The position numbers were made by a program, and so were the translations under genes. The notes under the pieces were generated by a model that worked only from the letters and a program-made list of their open reading frames with translations, ran no database searches and had not been told where the DNA came from. 15,967 nucleotides of DNA from Pseudomonadota bacterium (lineage in GTDB: Bacteria > Pseudomonadota > Gammaproteobacteria > Acidiferrobacterales > Acidiferrobacteraceae): the NCBI GenBank assembly GCA_021795255.1, contig JAJYPQ010000045.1, positions 1-15,967 of the forward strand, written 5' to 3'. The first letter of the stretch is position 1, and each line of letters begins with the position of its first letter. This document shows, one piece after another, positions 8,321 to 14,812 of the stretch.

Positions 8321-8608
8321 TTAGCGGTCGGTATGGCGTAGGAGGATAAGACTTGATAGCGCGCCGAGGTTTGGGGTGGGACCCGTATCGTCCACGGCGC
8401 GCAGCAAGGACGTGGCCGGTAGGTTCAAGGCGGCGGCGAGACGGCCAAGACAGTCGATGCCGATATTGCGCTTCCCGTGTTCGAGGTCGCTTACATAGGC
8501 CCGGTTAACGCCGCTCAAGGCCGCCACGTCGTCCTGCGTGAGGCCCCGGTCAATCCGGGCTTGCCTTAGGTTCTTTGCCAGATAATGGCGTTCGACGGCC
8601 GTCCCCAT
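8321..8608 (-). CDS. Small XRE-family HTH transcriptional regulator
   Basis: 95 residues from ATG at 8608. A single Cro/CI-type helix-turn-helix spans about 13-66, with recognition segment LTQDDVAALSGVNRAYVSDLEHGKR (23-47; Q25, S32, R36 and E43 are typical), followed by about 25 residues without a recognised domain. It resembles short chromosomal or toxin-antitoxin-associated XRE proteins, but no toxin gene is adjacent. The frame stays open upstream to 8800, but that extension would run through the divergent gene and lacks family similarity, so 8608 is used. There is no Shine-Dalgarno sequence. A -10 (TAAAAT) ends 7 bases before the ATG, suggesting a leaderless message. The partner gene on plus is divergent, 72 bases away. 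Confidence 0.82.
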   Translation of the reverse strand: MGTAVERHYLAKNLRQARIDRGLTQDDVAALSGVNRAYVSDLEHGKRNIGIDCLGRLAAALNLPATSLLRAVDDTGPTPNLGALSSLILLRHTDR

Positions 8609-8680
8609 AACACCAATTTTATGGTAACACCAAGTGTATTGGCAAGGCTCTACCGCATGCATTTTTGTAGACTGCAAGCC
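8609..8680. promoter_or_regulatory. Shared operator/promoter region between divergent XRE genes
   Basis: A 9-base direct repeat TAACACCAA occurs at 8608-8616 and 8625-8633 (17-base period). On minus the two copies flank the TAAAAT -10 (8616-8621) of a promoter whose -35 is TTGCCA, 18 bases away. CCAA-N5-TTGG (8630-8642) forms an adjacent inverted repeat. On plus, TTGGCA (8639-8644) is a possible -35, but its -10 is unclear; TAGACT (8668-8673) lies 7 bases before ATG 8681. The layout suggests repressor control, most likely by one or both neighbouring proteins. Confidence 0.5.
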
Positions 8681-9040
8681 ATGGATACCCTCGCCAAGCG
8701 CTTGCGTTACGCCCGAGAGCAAGCTGGATTTTCGCAATCGGAGCTGGCGAGGCGCGTTAAGCTGAGGCCGCAGGCCATCCAATTTATCGAGGCGGGCCAA
8801 GTGCGCCGGCCGCGCACCTTGGTCGAGATCGCCAAGGCCCTGGCGGTAAACCCCGAGTGGCTATTGCTAGGGGAGGGCTCGGTGGAGGTCGGCGTGCGCG
8901 AGGCCCCGCCGTCCTACCAGGGCGAACCGGCTTTGAGCGAAGAGGCGGTCGTGGTCGCGAGGCTCTGGATGGGCTTGCCAAAAGGCCAGCGCTTGGCCTT
9001 GAAAGAGGTCCTGCTGGCCCTACTGAAGGCGCGTTCCTGA
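8681..9040 (+). CDS. CI-like XRE-family regulator, short
   Basis: 119 residues from ATG at 8681. The helix-turn-helix covers about 5-62 (RLRYAREQAGFSQSELARR, then QAIQFIEAGQVRRPR) and ends in NPEWLLLGEG, the usual junction of phage CI-like repressors. The rest (63-119) is a short tail ending in a helix rich in Leu, Ala and Lys; there is no S24 peptidase or other effector domain. An upstream in-frame ATG at 8657 is also possible (AAGG lies 9 bases before it) and would add 8 residues, but the fold begins naturally at 8681. It is divergent from the other XRE gene and probably acts on the shared spacer. No other phage genes are present. Confidence 0.8.
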   Translation: MDTLAKRLRYAREQAGFSQSELARRVKLRPQAIQFIEAGQVRRPRTLVEIAKALAVNPEWLLLGEGSVEVGVREAPPSYQGEPALSEEAVVVARLWMGLPKGQRLALKEVLLALLKARS

Positions 9041-9417
9041 TCGGGATCCCATCCCTCGGACGGGGGCGATGCCCCGGTCTCGATCCTAGGGGCCGCCGTG
9101 CCCGCTCGACTGAGTCCTGGCTTGAGCGCCTCTTCCCAAGGTCGAGCCACCCGCGTCTTAGGTGAGTACGGACTTTCGGTCGGTTCGTTTACTGCCAGGG
9201 ACTGCTAGGCTGCGAACCACTCCCTCTGGTTCGATCCCATGGCTGCCATCGACTCCTGTTTTCGTCGTCCGATTGCTACGTTCCATCATTGCCCTGCATG
9301 CAGCGGCAAGTGCCCCTCACGTTTTCGGTTCGGGTTTTTTGTCATCGTCCTTTGCGCTCCTTGCCGTAAGCGCCGCAACGCTTGGCGAACCCAAGCGTTG
9401 GTCGCGTTCGTCTTATC
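9041..9417. other. Intergenic region before the debranching-enzyme gene
   Basis: About 377 bases with no convincing coding sequence. A short GGGGC/GCCCC hairpin (9063-9067/9071-9075) lies just after the XRE gene but has no T-run. A GGTTCGATCCC string (9228-9238) resembles a tRNA T-arm, but no cloverleaf surrounds it. The right end carries the 10-bp inverted repeat listed separately. Confidence 0.5.
9376..9400 (+). repeat. Perfect 10-bp inverted repeat ahead of the glucosidase gene
   Basis: CAACGCTTGG (9376-9385), loop CGAAC, CCAAGCGTTG (9391-9400), ending 17 bases before ATG 9418. It could be an operator or an RNA hairpin in the leader. No T-run follows, so it is not an intrinsic terminator. 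Confidence 0.7.
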
Positions 9418-11562
9418 ATGAATGCACCGACACGTCGTGGTTCGTTTGAGATAGAGGCGGGAGTTTCGGTCTCAGGGTCCTCTCGCGTACTCAAGAATAA
9501 TGAAATTTTTGCGATCATGGATCCGAGTGGCGATATCTTTCCCGACCAGCAACAGGGGATCTTTCACGCCGAAACGCGCTTTTTATCGCAGTGGGAGTTG
9601 CGGCTAAACGGACAACGTCCGGTCTTGCTGAACTCCACCCTAAAGCAGGACAACTCGCTCTTACTTGTGGACCTTACGAATCCGGAGCAACCGGAATACG
9701 GTCTCAGCCAAGGGACGGTGCATATGTTTCGGACCCGGTTCCTTTGGGGTAACGCAAGCTACGAGCGTTTGAAGGTCATAAACTACGGCGCTACGGCGAC
9801 GACGCTGTGCTTCTCGGTGGCCTATTCTGCAGACTACCGTGACGTCTTCGAACTGCGGGGGCTGGTCCGTCTCGCACGTGGCCGGGCGTGCGCGACCGAG
9901 ATACAAGAGCGACGCGCGATTCTGAGATATGTCGGCCTGGATCAGGTCACGCGCTGTACCCGGCTCCAGTTTTTGGGGGTTGAGACCACTTTGACCGAAA
10001 CGATGGCCACGTGTGTCATGCGCCTAGAACCAGGCGAAGAGACAGCCTTATTCATAACAAATGCTTTTTGGGAGGACGATGACGAGCCGGTCGTCCTCAA
10101 TTACGACGCGGCGTATTCGGAACAGACTGATTCTCTTCTAGGCGCTCAAGACAAGACCCGGGTGACTGGATCAAATGCTCAATTTACTCTCTGGCTCGAT
10201 CGCTCGGCCGCGGATCTTGCGATGCTGATGACGGAGACGCCCTGCGGACCCTATCCGTACGCGGGCATACCTTGGTATAGCGCGGTTCTCGGGCGTGACG
10301 GTCTCTTAACGGCGCTCGAGGTCCTCTGGTCTACTCCATCGATTGCGCGCGCCGTCCTCGAGTCTTTGGCGATATCGCAGGCCGATCACACCGATACCGA
10401 CCATAAGGCCGAGCCAGGGAAGATCCTTCATGAGACGCGCCGTGGCGAGATGGCAGCCCTGAACGAAATTCCCTTCGGTCTCTACTATGGGTCCATCGAT
10501 TCGACCCCACTCTTTGTCTTGTTGGCGGCTCTTTATTACGAGCGTACGGCCGATGTCGTCTTCCTCAAGCGACTGTGGCCGCACATAGAGCGTGCGCTGC
10601 ACTGGATTCACGCCTACGGTGATCGTGACGGCGATGGGTTCCTTGAGTACCAGCAGGACCCACGTGTGGCGCTTGGTCATCAGGGGTGGAGAGATTCACC
10701 GGAAGCCATTTTTGACGACCGGGGCGAGATAGCCCTAGGGCCGATCGCGCTCTGCGAGGCGCAGGCCTATGTCTACGCGGCCAAATCGGCATTGGCTCCC
10801 GTAGCACGGGTCTTGGGGTACGACACCCGCGCGGAGCAATTGCAAAGCGAGGCGCAGGCCTTACAGGCCCGCTTCGCGCGCGGATTTTGGCGCCCCGACA
10901 AACGATTCTTTGCCCTGGCCTTGGATGGCGAGAAACGCCCGCTTGCGGTTTACGCTTCTCACGTCGGGCATGCGCTTTTTGCCGGAATTGCCTCTAAAGC
11001 CGCGGCGGCTGATGTGGCAGCCGCAGTGATGGACGACTCCTTCTTTTCGGGATGGGGGGTACGGACTCTGGCTCGTGGTCAGCCACGCCACAACCCGCTC
11101 TCTTATCACAATGGGTCTATTTGGCCGCACGATAATGCCCTGCTCGCTGCCGGCCTCGCCCGCTACGGTCACAAGGATGCCGTCGTCCGCATCACCGAAG
11201 GGCTCTTCGATGTCACTTGTTTTACGGATTTGCACCGCATGCCAGAACTGTTCTCCGGGCTGACCCGGCATCATGACGAGGCGCCTACGCTGTATCCCGG
11301 CGCCTGTAGCCCCAGCGCCGTGGCTTCGGGCTCGGCCTTTCTGCTGTTACAATCCTGTCTCGGTTTGACGATCAAGGCTGAAAAGCCTCCCAGCATCCAT
11401 TTTGCCTACCCTCGTTTACCGGCGTTTTTGACCGAGTTGCGCATAGAGGGCTTACGGGTAAACGACGCCAGTGTTGATCTTGTTGTTCGTCGCTATCGGG
11501 AGGATGTGAGCGTTAACGTGCTCTTTCGTCGTGGTGAGCTAGACGTCATCGTGGTCCGTTGA
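9418..11562 (+). CDS. Amylo-alpha-1,6-glucosidase / glycogen debranching-type enzyme
   Basis: 714 residues. The N-terminal beta-rich domain of the putative debranching-enzyme type covers roughly 1-250: FAIMDPSGDIFPDQQQGIFH, then ETRFLS, LRLNG and VDLTNP. The rest is a (alpha/alpha)6-barrel-type catalytic part with GIPWYSAVLGRDGLLTALE, ETRRGEMAALNEIPFGLYYG, YGDRDGDGFLEY, GWRDSPEAIF, YHNGSIWPHDNALLAAGLARYG and YPGACSPSAVASGSAFLLLQ. These match proteins annotated as amylo-alpha-1,6-glucosidases, which act on alpha-glucan branches; the exact substrate is not shown by sequence and some relatives may be trehalose- or sucrose-linked. There is no signal peptide, so it is cytosolic. ATG 9418 is chosen because the conserved N-terminus starts there, though no Shine-Dalgarno is visible; TTG 9382 would fall inside the upstream inverted repeat. 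Confidence 0.87.
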   Translation: MNAPTRRGSFEIEAGVSVSGSSRVLKNNEIFAIMDPSGDIFPDQQQGIFHAETRFLSQWELRLNGQRPVLLNSTLKQDNSLLLVDLTNPEQPEYGLSQGTVHMFRTRFLWGNASYERLKVINYGATATTLCFSVAYSADYRDVFELRGLVRLARGRACATEIQERRAILRYVGLDQVTRCTRLQFLGVETTLTETMATCVMRLEPGEETALFITNAFWEDDDEPVVLNYDAAYSEQTDSLLGAQDKTRVTGSNAQFTLWLDRSAADLAMLMTETPCGPYPYAGIPWYSAVLGRDGLLTALEVLWSTPSIARAVLESLAISQADHTDTDHKAEPGKILHETRRGEMAALNEIPFGLYYGSIDSTPLFVLLAALYYERTADVVFLKRLWPHIERALHWIHAYGDRDGDGFLEYQQDPRVALGHQGWRDSPEAIFDDRGEIALGPIALCEAQAYVYAAKSALAPVARVLGYDTRAEQLQSEAQALQARFARGFWRPDKRFFALALDGEKRPLAVYASHVGHALFAGIASKAAAADVAAAVMDDSFFSGWGVRTLARGQPRHNPLSYHNGSIWPHDNALLAAGLARYGHKDAVVRITEGLFDVTCFTDLHRMPELFSGLTRHHDEAPTLYPGACSPSAVASGSAFLLLQSCLGLTIKAEKPPSIHFAYPRLPAFLTELRIEGLRVNDASVDLVVRRYREDVSVNVLFRRGELDVIVVR

Positions 11563-11584
11563 GGGTGCGGCCGACGGCAGAGGA

Positions 11585-11638
11585 CTGACAGCCGCGGGTC
11601 GGCGGTAGGCCCGGTCATCGCGGGCCAAGTTGTGTCAG
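11585..11638 (+). other. Possible three-way-junction RNA structure after the glucosidase gene
   Basis: Perfect complementary segments nest as CTGACA/TGTCAG (11585-11590/11633-11638) enclosing GCCG/CGGC (11591-11594/11600-11603) and GGCCCG/CGGGCC (11608-11613/11621-11626). Next to it, CAGCC-AG-GGCTG (11636-11647) shares bases with the outer stem and would compete with it. No T-run follows. It could be a transcript 3' end or a cis-element before the small ORF. The region is GC-rich, so chance pairing is a real risk. Confidence 0.35.
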
Positions 11639-11694
11639 CCAGGGCTGCGCACCGCACCTTGCGCCTATTGGCCTAGTGCCCGACGCCGTCCTGA

Positions 11695-11711
11695 TATAGA
11701 CTTTCAGGAGG
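11695..11711 (+). promoter_or_regulatory. Candidate -10 and ribosome binding site of the 50-residue ORF
   Basis: TGATATAGA (11692-11700) resembles an extended -10, and AGGAGGAGG follows at 11706-11714 just before ATG 11717. No -35 is apparent. The Shine-Dalgarno match is the strongest support that the small ORF is translated. Confidence 0.4.
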
Positions 11712-11716
11712 AGGCG

Positions 11717-11869
11717 ATGACAGTCGCCGTATCGGTAAGCTCCGGGAGGGAATACACCATGCATATGCTTATTCGTTTGCCCATGTTTTGGTATTACATG
11801 GATTGTGTCGCGATCGTAGGCCCCATATGGTCGATCTTAGAGGCTTTGATCAATCAAAAAGAGGATTGA
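11717..11869 (+). CDS. Small hydrophobic hypothetical protein (50 residues)
   Basis: From ATG 11717 the product has 50 residues. A full AGGAGG lies immediately upstream, which is stronger than the ribosome binding sites of most neighbours. The segment LIRLPMFWYYMDCVAIVGP followed by IWSILEALI is hydrophobic and aromatic-rich, consistent with one short membrane helix, and the C-terminus is charged (NQKED). A second start, ATG 11759 preceded by GGGAGG, would give a 36-residue form lacking the polar N-terminus. I do not recognise a family. Neighbours are the glucosidase gene upstream and the His-rich exported protein downstream, and neither indicates a function. Confidence 0.5.
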   Translation: MTVAVSVSSGREYTMHMLIRLPMFWYYMDCVAIVGPIWSILEALINQKED

Positions 11870-12038
11870 GTCGAAGTTTTCGAGTTTACTCCAAAAAATG
11901 TAGCTTCAGCCTCAAAGGACGGTGCTCGGTAATAAGCTAAGGGATTGTTTTTATTGTCACTACTCCTCCTCATAGGGGTGTGGTACGGGGATTGCTATAA
12001 GGGCGGTACGGGAACATCCCCGTATTGGAGAAATGATT
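11870..12038 (+). promoter_or_regulatory. Leader and promoter region of the His-rich protein gene
   Basis: An extended -10 TGCTATAAG (11994-12001 core TATAAG 11996-12001) is visible without a clear -35. The octamer GGTACGGG occurs at 11982-11989 and 12005-12012, flanking that -10. The second copy forms the left arm of TACGGG/CCCGTA (12007-12012/12019-12024, 6-base loop), a hairpin sitting 2 bases before GGAG (12027-12030), the ribosome binding site. Confidence 0.45.
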
Positions 12039-12383
12039 ATGTCCCTGAGAATTCTCGCTTCGGCCGTTCTTTTGACCCTGACGGTAGCTCCGGCATTTGC
12101 CGCAGGTTCCTCCGTCCAGGCGGATCGTGCCGCTCTTTCCGCGGCCCATGTGGCCCTCCACAAGGATTATGTCAACCGTGGCCGCGATCGCCATAGCTTG
12201 TCTCTGGCCTTGCATCACCACAACGCGAAGTTAGAGGTCATGACCCGTCATAAGATCGCGATGGATAACGCCGCGATTCGCCGCGATTCCGGGGCCGTGC
12301 ACCGCGCCTGGATTGCTCTTCATCGCGACAGCGTGGCCCTTCACCACCCCGTCTTGCACCCCACTCCCCAAACCCGTAGCTAA
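12039..12383 (+). CDS. His-rich exported hypothetical protein
   Basis: 114 residues from ATG 12039. A clear signal peptide MSLRILASAVLLTLTVAPAF ends in AFAA, with predicted cleavage near residue 21 or 22. The mature part has no Cys and 12 His between residues 37 and 107, including HHH (59-61) and HH (102-103). A recurring ALH pattern (HVALHKD, SLALHHH, WIALHRD, SVALHHP) suggests internal repetition. A periplasmic metal-binding or buffering role is plausible but only inferred; I recognise no family. ATG 12033 lies only 2 bases from the GGAG, so ATG 12039, 8 bases away, is preferred. It is a single-gene unit with its own promoter region and a strong terminator. Confidence 0.8.
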   Translation: MSLRILASAVLLTLTVAPAFAAGSSVQADRAALSAAHVALHKDYVNRGRDRHSLSLALHHHNAKLEVMTRHKIAMDNAAIRRDSGAVHRAWIALHRDSVALHHPVLHPTPQTRS

Positions 12384-12389
12384 GCTTTC

Positions 12390-12422
12390 CAGGGCGGACC
12401 CGAGCGGGGCCGCCCTGTTTTT
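12390..12422 (+). terminator. Intrinsic terminator of the His-rich protein gene
   Basis: CAGGGCGG (12390-12397) pairs perfectly with CCGCCCTG (12410-12417). Inside it CCC/GGG extends the stem past an A-G mismatch around a GAGC loop. TTTTT follows at 12418-12422, 6 bases after the gene's stop codon plus the stem start. Confidence 0.9.
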
Positions 12423-12480
12423 ACATAAAACCGCGACCGCCCGCCTAGCCCCAACACGCAATCGTGGGCACAATGGGCCT

Positions 12481-13854
12481 ATGCCGATTCGTGACCCCGA
12501 GCTCTCCGTCAACCGCGTATCCTTTGTCGAGATCCTCGGTCATACCGTTGCCAACATCACGCCTTCGGCTATGGCCACGGTGACCCTGTCCTTAGTCGTG
12601 GCCGAAGGGGGATTGCTTACCTGGGCGGTCTACCTCGTCGTGGGGTTTTTGATGCTGCTCGTAGCCGCGCAGGTCGCCACCCTAGCGCAAGAGGTGCCAG
12701 CCGCTGGATCATTGTTCGTATCTCTGAGTCGAGCCCTGCATCCTGTGGCCGGCGTTCTCAGTGGTTGGTGCATGACCGGCGGCTATCTCGGTGCCTTGCT
12801 CGCGGCGCCCATCATCGGCGGTCTGTTTGTGGCTAAGGCCCTTCCTCTCGTTGGCATGGCCGTGCCCTGGCCTTTTGTCGCGGTCGTGTTTTCGGTGGTG
12901 TCCTGGGCGCTTACGGTCCGAGATGTGGAGCTTGCGACCCGTTACAGTCTTTTGATAGAGGCGGTGTCGTTGGCGATTATCATGCTGATAGGTGTGGTGA
13001 CTCTCGTTCATGTCGGCGTTTTTGACCGCATGCAATGGCATGCGCCCTTTGAAGCCACGCCCTTCTTTCATGCCATGACCTTGAGCATCTTGGCCTACGG
13101 TGGCTTTGAGACGGCTGCTAATTTCGGTCGTGAAGGTCGGTCCCCTACGCGGTCCGTTCCGGCGGCAATTCTCGCTGCCGTTCTGTTCAGCATGGCCTTT
13201 TATGTTTTTATGGCCTACGCCGAAATGGCCGGTTTTGCCAATCATCCGTCTATGTTGGCTGGTACCGAGGCGCCGCTCAGCGCCTTGGCTGTGGGCGAAG
13301 GCCTTCCTGTATTCGCCTTCTTGTCCGATCTCGCGATGGCGATAGCGGCCTTAAGCGCCACTATCGCGACCCTCAATAGCTTAAGCCGTCTTTGGTATTC
13401 GATGGGCCGCCACCAGGTCCTGCCTGCCGTTTTCGGTGGGGTGGGGCGGCGCCAGACCCCGAGCTACGCCCTGCATGTTTTGGGCGCCTTGACGACCGTC
13501 TTCGCCCTGGTGGCCGGCGTCCTGGGGTGGTCGCCGCTTGCGATCGTGAACCTGTTCGGGGTCTTTACGGCCCTTGGATTCATTTTTATCTACGTTTTTG
13601 CGATGGTGGCGGTCCCGGTTATGAGGCGGCGTCGCGGCTGGCCTATTTCCTGGACCGCGACCTTGGCGCTTGTGACGGTCGTTCCCTTGCTACTCTACGT
13701 GTTCTTACAAAACTTTCAGGGAACAAGCGGGATCACCCTAGTGGCGGCCTATGGTTTCGTGGCTTACTTATTGATGGGTACGTACGTCTATTTCCTGTGG
13801 CAGCGGGGTCCTAGGAGAGGCGGAGATTTTGCTACGGCCCGCGACGATGATTAG
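12481..13854 (+). CDS. APC-superfamily amino acid permease
   Basis: 457 residues, mostly hydrophobic, with about 12 membrane segments. The first helix region carries LGHTVANITPSAMA, and the middle has the APC-type signature AYGGFETAANFGREG followed by R-x-VPAAILAAV, where GFE and the P-x-R-S-VP pattern are conserved. The C-terminal tail is short and charged. It imports or exchanges amino acids or related amines; the substrate cannot be read from sequence. ATG 12481 is chosen because upstream in-frame codons run through the terminator. No Shine-Dalgarno is visible; CACAAT (12469-12474) lies 6 bases before ATG and could be a -10 for a leaderless transcript. The downstream ogt-like gene begins inside its last codons, so the two probably form an operon. 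Confidence 0.87.
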   Translation: MPIRDPELSVNRVSFVEILGHTVANITPSAMATVTLSLVVAEGGLLTWAVYLVVGFLMLLVAAQVATLAQEVPAAGSLFVSLSRALHPVAGVLSGWCMTGGYLGALLAAPIIGGLFVAKALPLVGMAVPWPFVAVVFSVVSWALTVRDVELATRYSLLIEAVSLAIIMLIGVVTLVHVGVFDRMQWHAPFEATPFFHAMTLSILAYGGFETAANFGREGRSPTRSVPAAILAAVLFSMAFYVFMAYAEMAGFANHPSMLAGTEAPLSALAVGEGLPVFAFLSDLAMAIAALSATIATLNSLSRLWYSMGRHQVLPAVFGGVGRRQTPSYALHVLGALTTVFALVAGVLGWSPLAIVNLFGVFTALGFIFIYVFAMVAVPVMRRRRGWPISWTATLALVTVVPLLLYVFLQNFQGTSGITLVAAYGFVAYLLMGTYVYFLWQRGPRRGGDFATARDDD

Positions 13855-14401
13855 CACGATCAACGCGACCCGGTGCGAAGGTTTACCACTTGCCCTCGAT
13901 TGGACTTCGGTCGAAACGCGATTCGGGCTTGTGCATATCGCTTATAGTGGGCTGTGTCCCCATTTCGTATCTCTGGGTTCTGCCGATGCCTTTTGTGATT
14001 GGGTGCGCAGTACCGGCAAGGGCTTGGCTCTGCGCGATGAGGTGGTCGCGCCACACGATCTGCAGGGGGTCTTTCGTTGCCTGCGTGACCCGCGGCGAGC
14101 TTACAACGGCCCTCTCGCACTTGCGGGCCAAACCCCCTTTCAGCGCCAGGTCTTGGAGGCCACCCGCACTATTGCGTGCGGCAAGACCTGCACCTACGGC
14201 GAATTGGCAGCGAGGATCGGGCGTCCGCAGGCGGCGCGCGCCGTCGGTACCGCCTTGGGCCATAATCCCTTACCGCTTCTCATCCCGTGCCACCGCGTCG
14301 TCGCTGCAGGCTCCCGCCTTGGCCAATATTCAGACGGGGGCGAGACGATGAAGCGGCGTCTTTTGGCGCATGAAGGCGTGGAGGTGGCGAGCCTGCGCTG
14401 A
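13829..14401 (+). CDS. ogt: O6-alkylguanine-DNA alkyltransferase (methylated-DNA-protein cysteine methyltransferase)
   Basis: 190 residues from TTG 13829. The C-terminal half has the diagnostic active site LIPCHRVV with catalytic Cys154, the DNA-binding helix CTYGELAARIGRPQAARAVG (121-140) with Arg137 as the likely arginine finger, NPLPLL before the active site, and the tail YSDGGETMKRRLLAHEG. The N-terminal part is a poorly conserved AGT/Ogt-type domain with none of the extra Ada motifs. It transfers the alkyl group from O6-alkylguanine to Cys154 in a single suicidal reaction. TTG 13829 is favoured by AGGAGAGG (13813-13820) 8 bases upstream; ATG 13847 lacks a well-spaced site. It overlaps the permease stop by 26 bases, suggesting translational coupling. 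Confidence 0.92.
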   Translation: MLRPATMISTINATRCEGLPLALDWTSVETRFGLVHIAYSGLCPHFVSLGSADAFCDWVRSTGKGLALRDEVVAPHDLQGVFRCLRDPRRAYNGPLALAGQTPFQRQVLEATRTIACGKTCTYGELAARIGRPQAARAVGTALGHNPLPLLIPCHRVVAAGSRLGQYSDGGETMKRRLLAHEGVEVASLR

Positions 14402-14427
14402 TGTCCCGCCCGGCGGCGGGTGGGACA
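14402..14427 (+). terminator. Hairpin abutting the ogt stop codon, possible terminator
   Basis: Starting the base after the TGA, TGTCCCGCCCG (14402-14412) pairs with CGGGTGGGACA (14417-14427) around a GCGG loop: 11 pairs including one G-T. No T-run follows, so it may be an end-protecting or factor-assisted terminator structure. Confidence 0.5.
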
Positions 14428-14642
14428 AAGGTGGCGCCGACTGCGTAGACGGGGGAGCCCCAATAACCCTAAAAACCGCAGTTGACTTCACCCCCTAACG
14501 ATACAAAGCTAAGCCAGACGGCGGTTTGCGGCGGTTTTGACGACCCCGGAGGGCTCACTCAGGGTTACGCAAAACGGAAGGCCCTGAAGACCCCAAAACC
14601 GGTCACGGTGAACACCTTGAAAAAAGTCTTCAACCAGCACCT

Positions 14643-14795
14643 AAGGCGCGGCCCGTGTTGGTACTGCGGGTCGGTGAGATCGACGGTCATCCGGCAGTGG
14701 CGATTGCCTACGGCACGAGCCAAAAACCGGAACGGCCCTTCCCCGGTGGCCCTTTCGCGGGGCCTGAAGAGGGTCTTAATGATAAAGCGGGGCGC
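14643..14795 (+). pseudogene. Possible PemK/MazF-like toxin remnant
   Basis: In one plus frame the translation reads KARPVLVLRVGEIDGHPAVA, then IAYGTSQKPERPFPGGPFA and PEEGLNDKAG. The RPVLVL...VAYGTSQ...PGEFA spacing resembles a group of PemK/MazF-like toxin proteins. The upstream frame reads as non-family sequence, no GD-x-V N-terminal strand is seen, and the C-terminus diverges after about 14795, so an intact gene is unlikely. From memory of the family only; a genuine small gene or chance similarity remain possible. Confidence 0.33.
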
Positions 14796-14812
14796 CGGGG
14801 AGCCGGCGCCCC
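14789..14812 (-). terminator. Perfect 10-bp hairpin, possible terminator of the Nramp transcript
   Basis: GGGGCGCCGG (14789-14798), loop GGAG, CCGGCGCCCC (14803-14812). Read on minus it is followed by GCTTTATCATT, a weak T-rich tail, and it lies about 130 bases downstream of the Nramp stop. On plus there is no T-run. Confidence 0.4.

Noticed and set aside
8609..8800. N-terminal extension of the minus-strand XRE gene
   Set aside because: The extension runs across the shared promoter and into the divergent gene, and the normal HTH protein begins at ATG 8608.
9228..9238. GGTTCGATCCC resembling a tRNA T-arm
   Set aside because: The flanking bases pair poorly and no acceptor, D-arm or anticodon arm could be found, so it is neither a tRNA gene nor a clear attachment site.
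9162..9449. 95-codon open frame before the debranching gene
   Set aside because: No ribosome site, no recognisable motif, and it overlaps the start of the glucosidase in another frame.
14482..14507. TTGACT and TACAAA as a promoter
   Set aside because: The spacer is only 14 bases, too short for a standard promoter.
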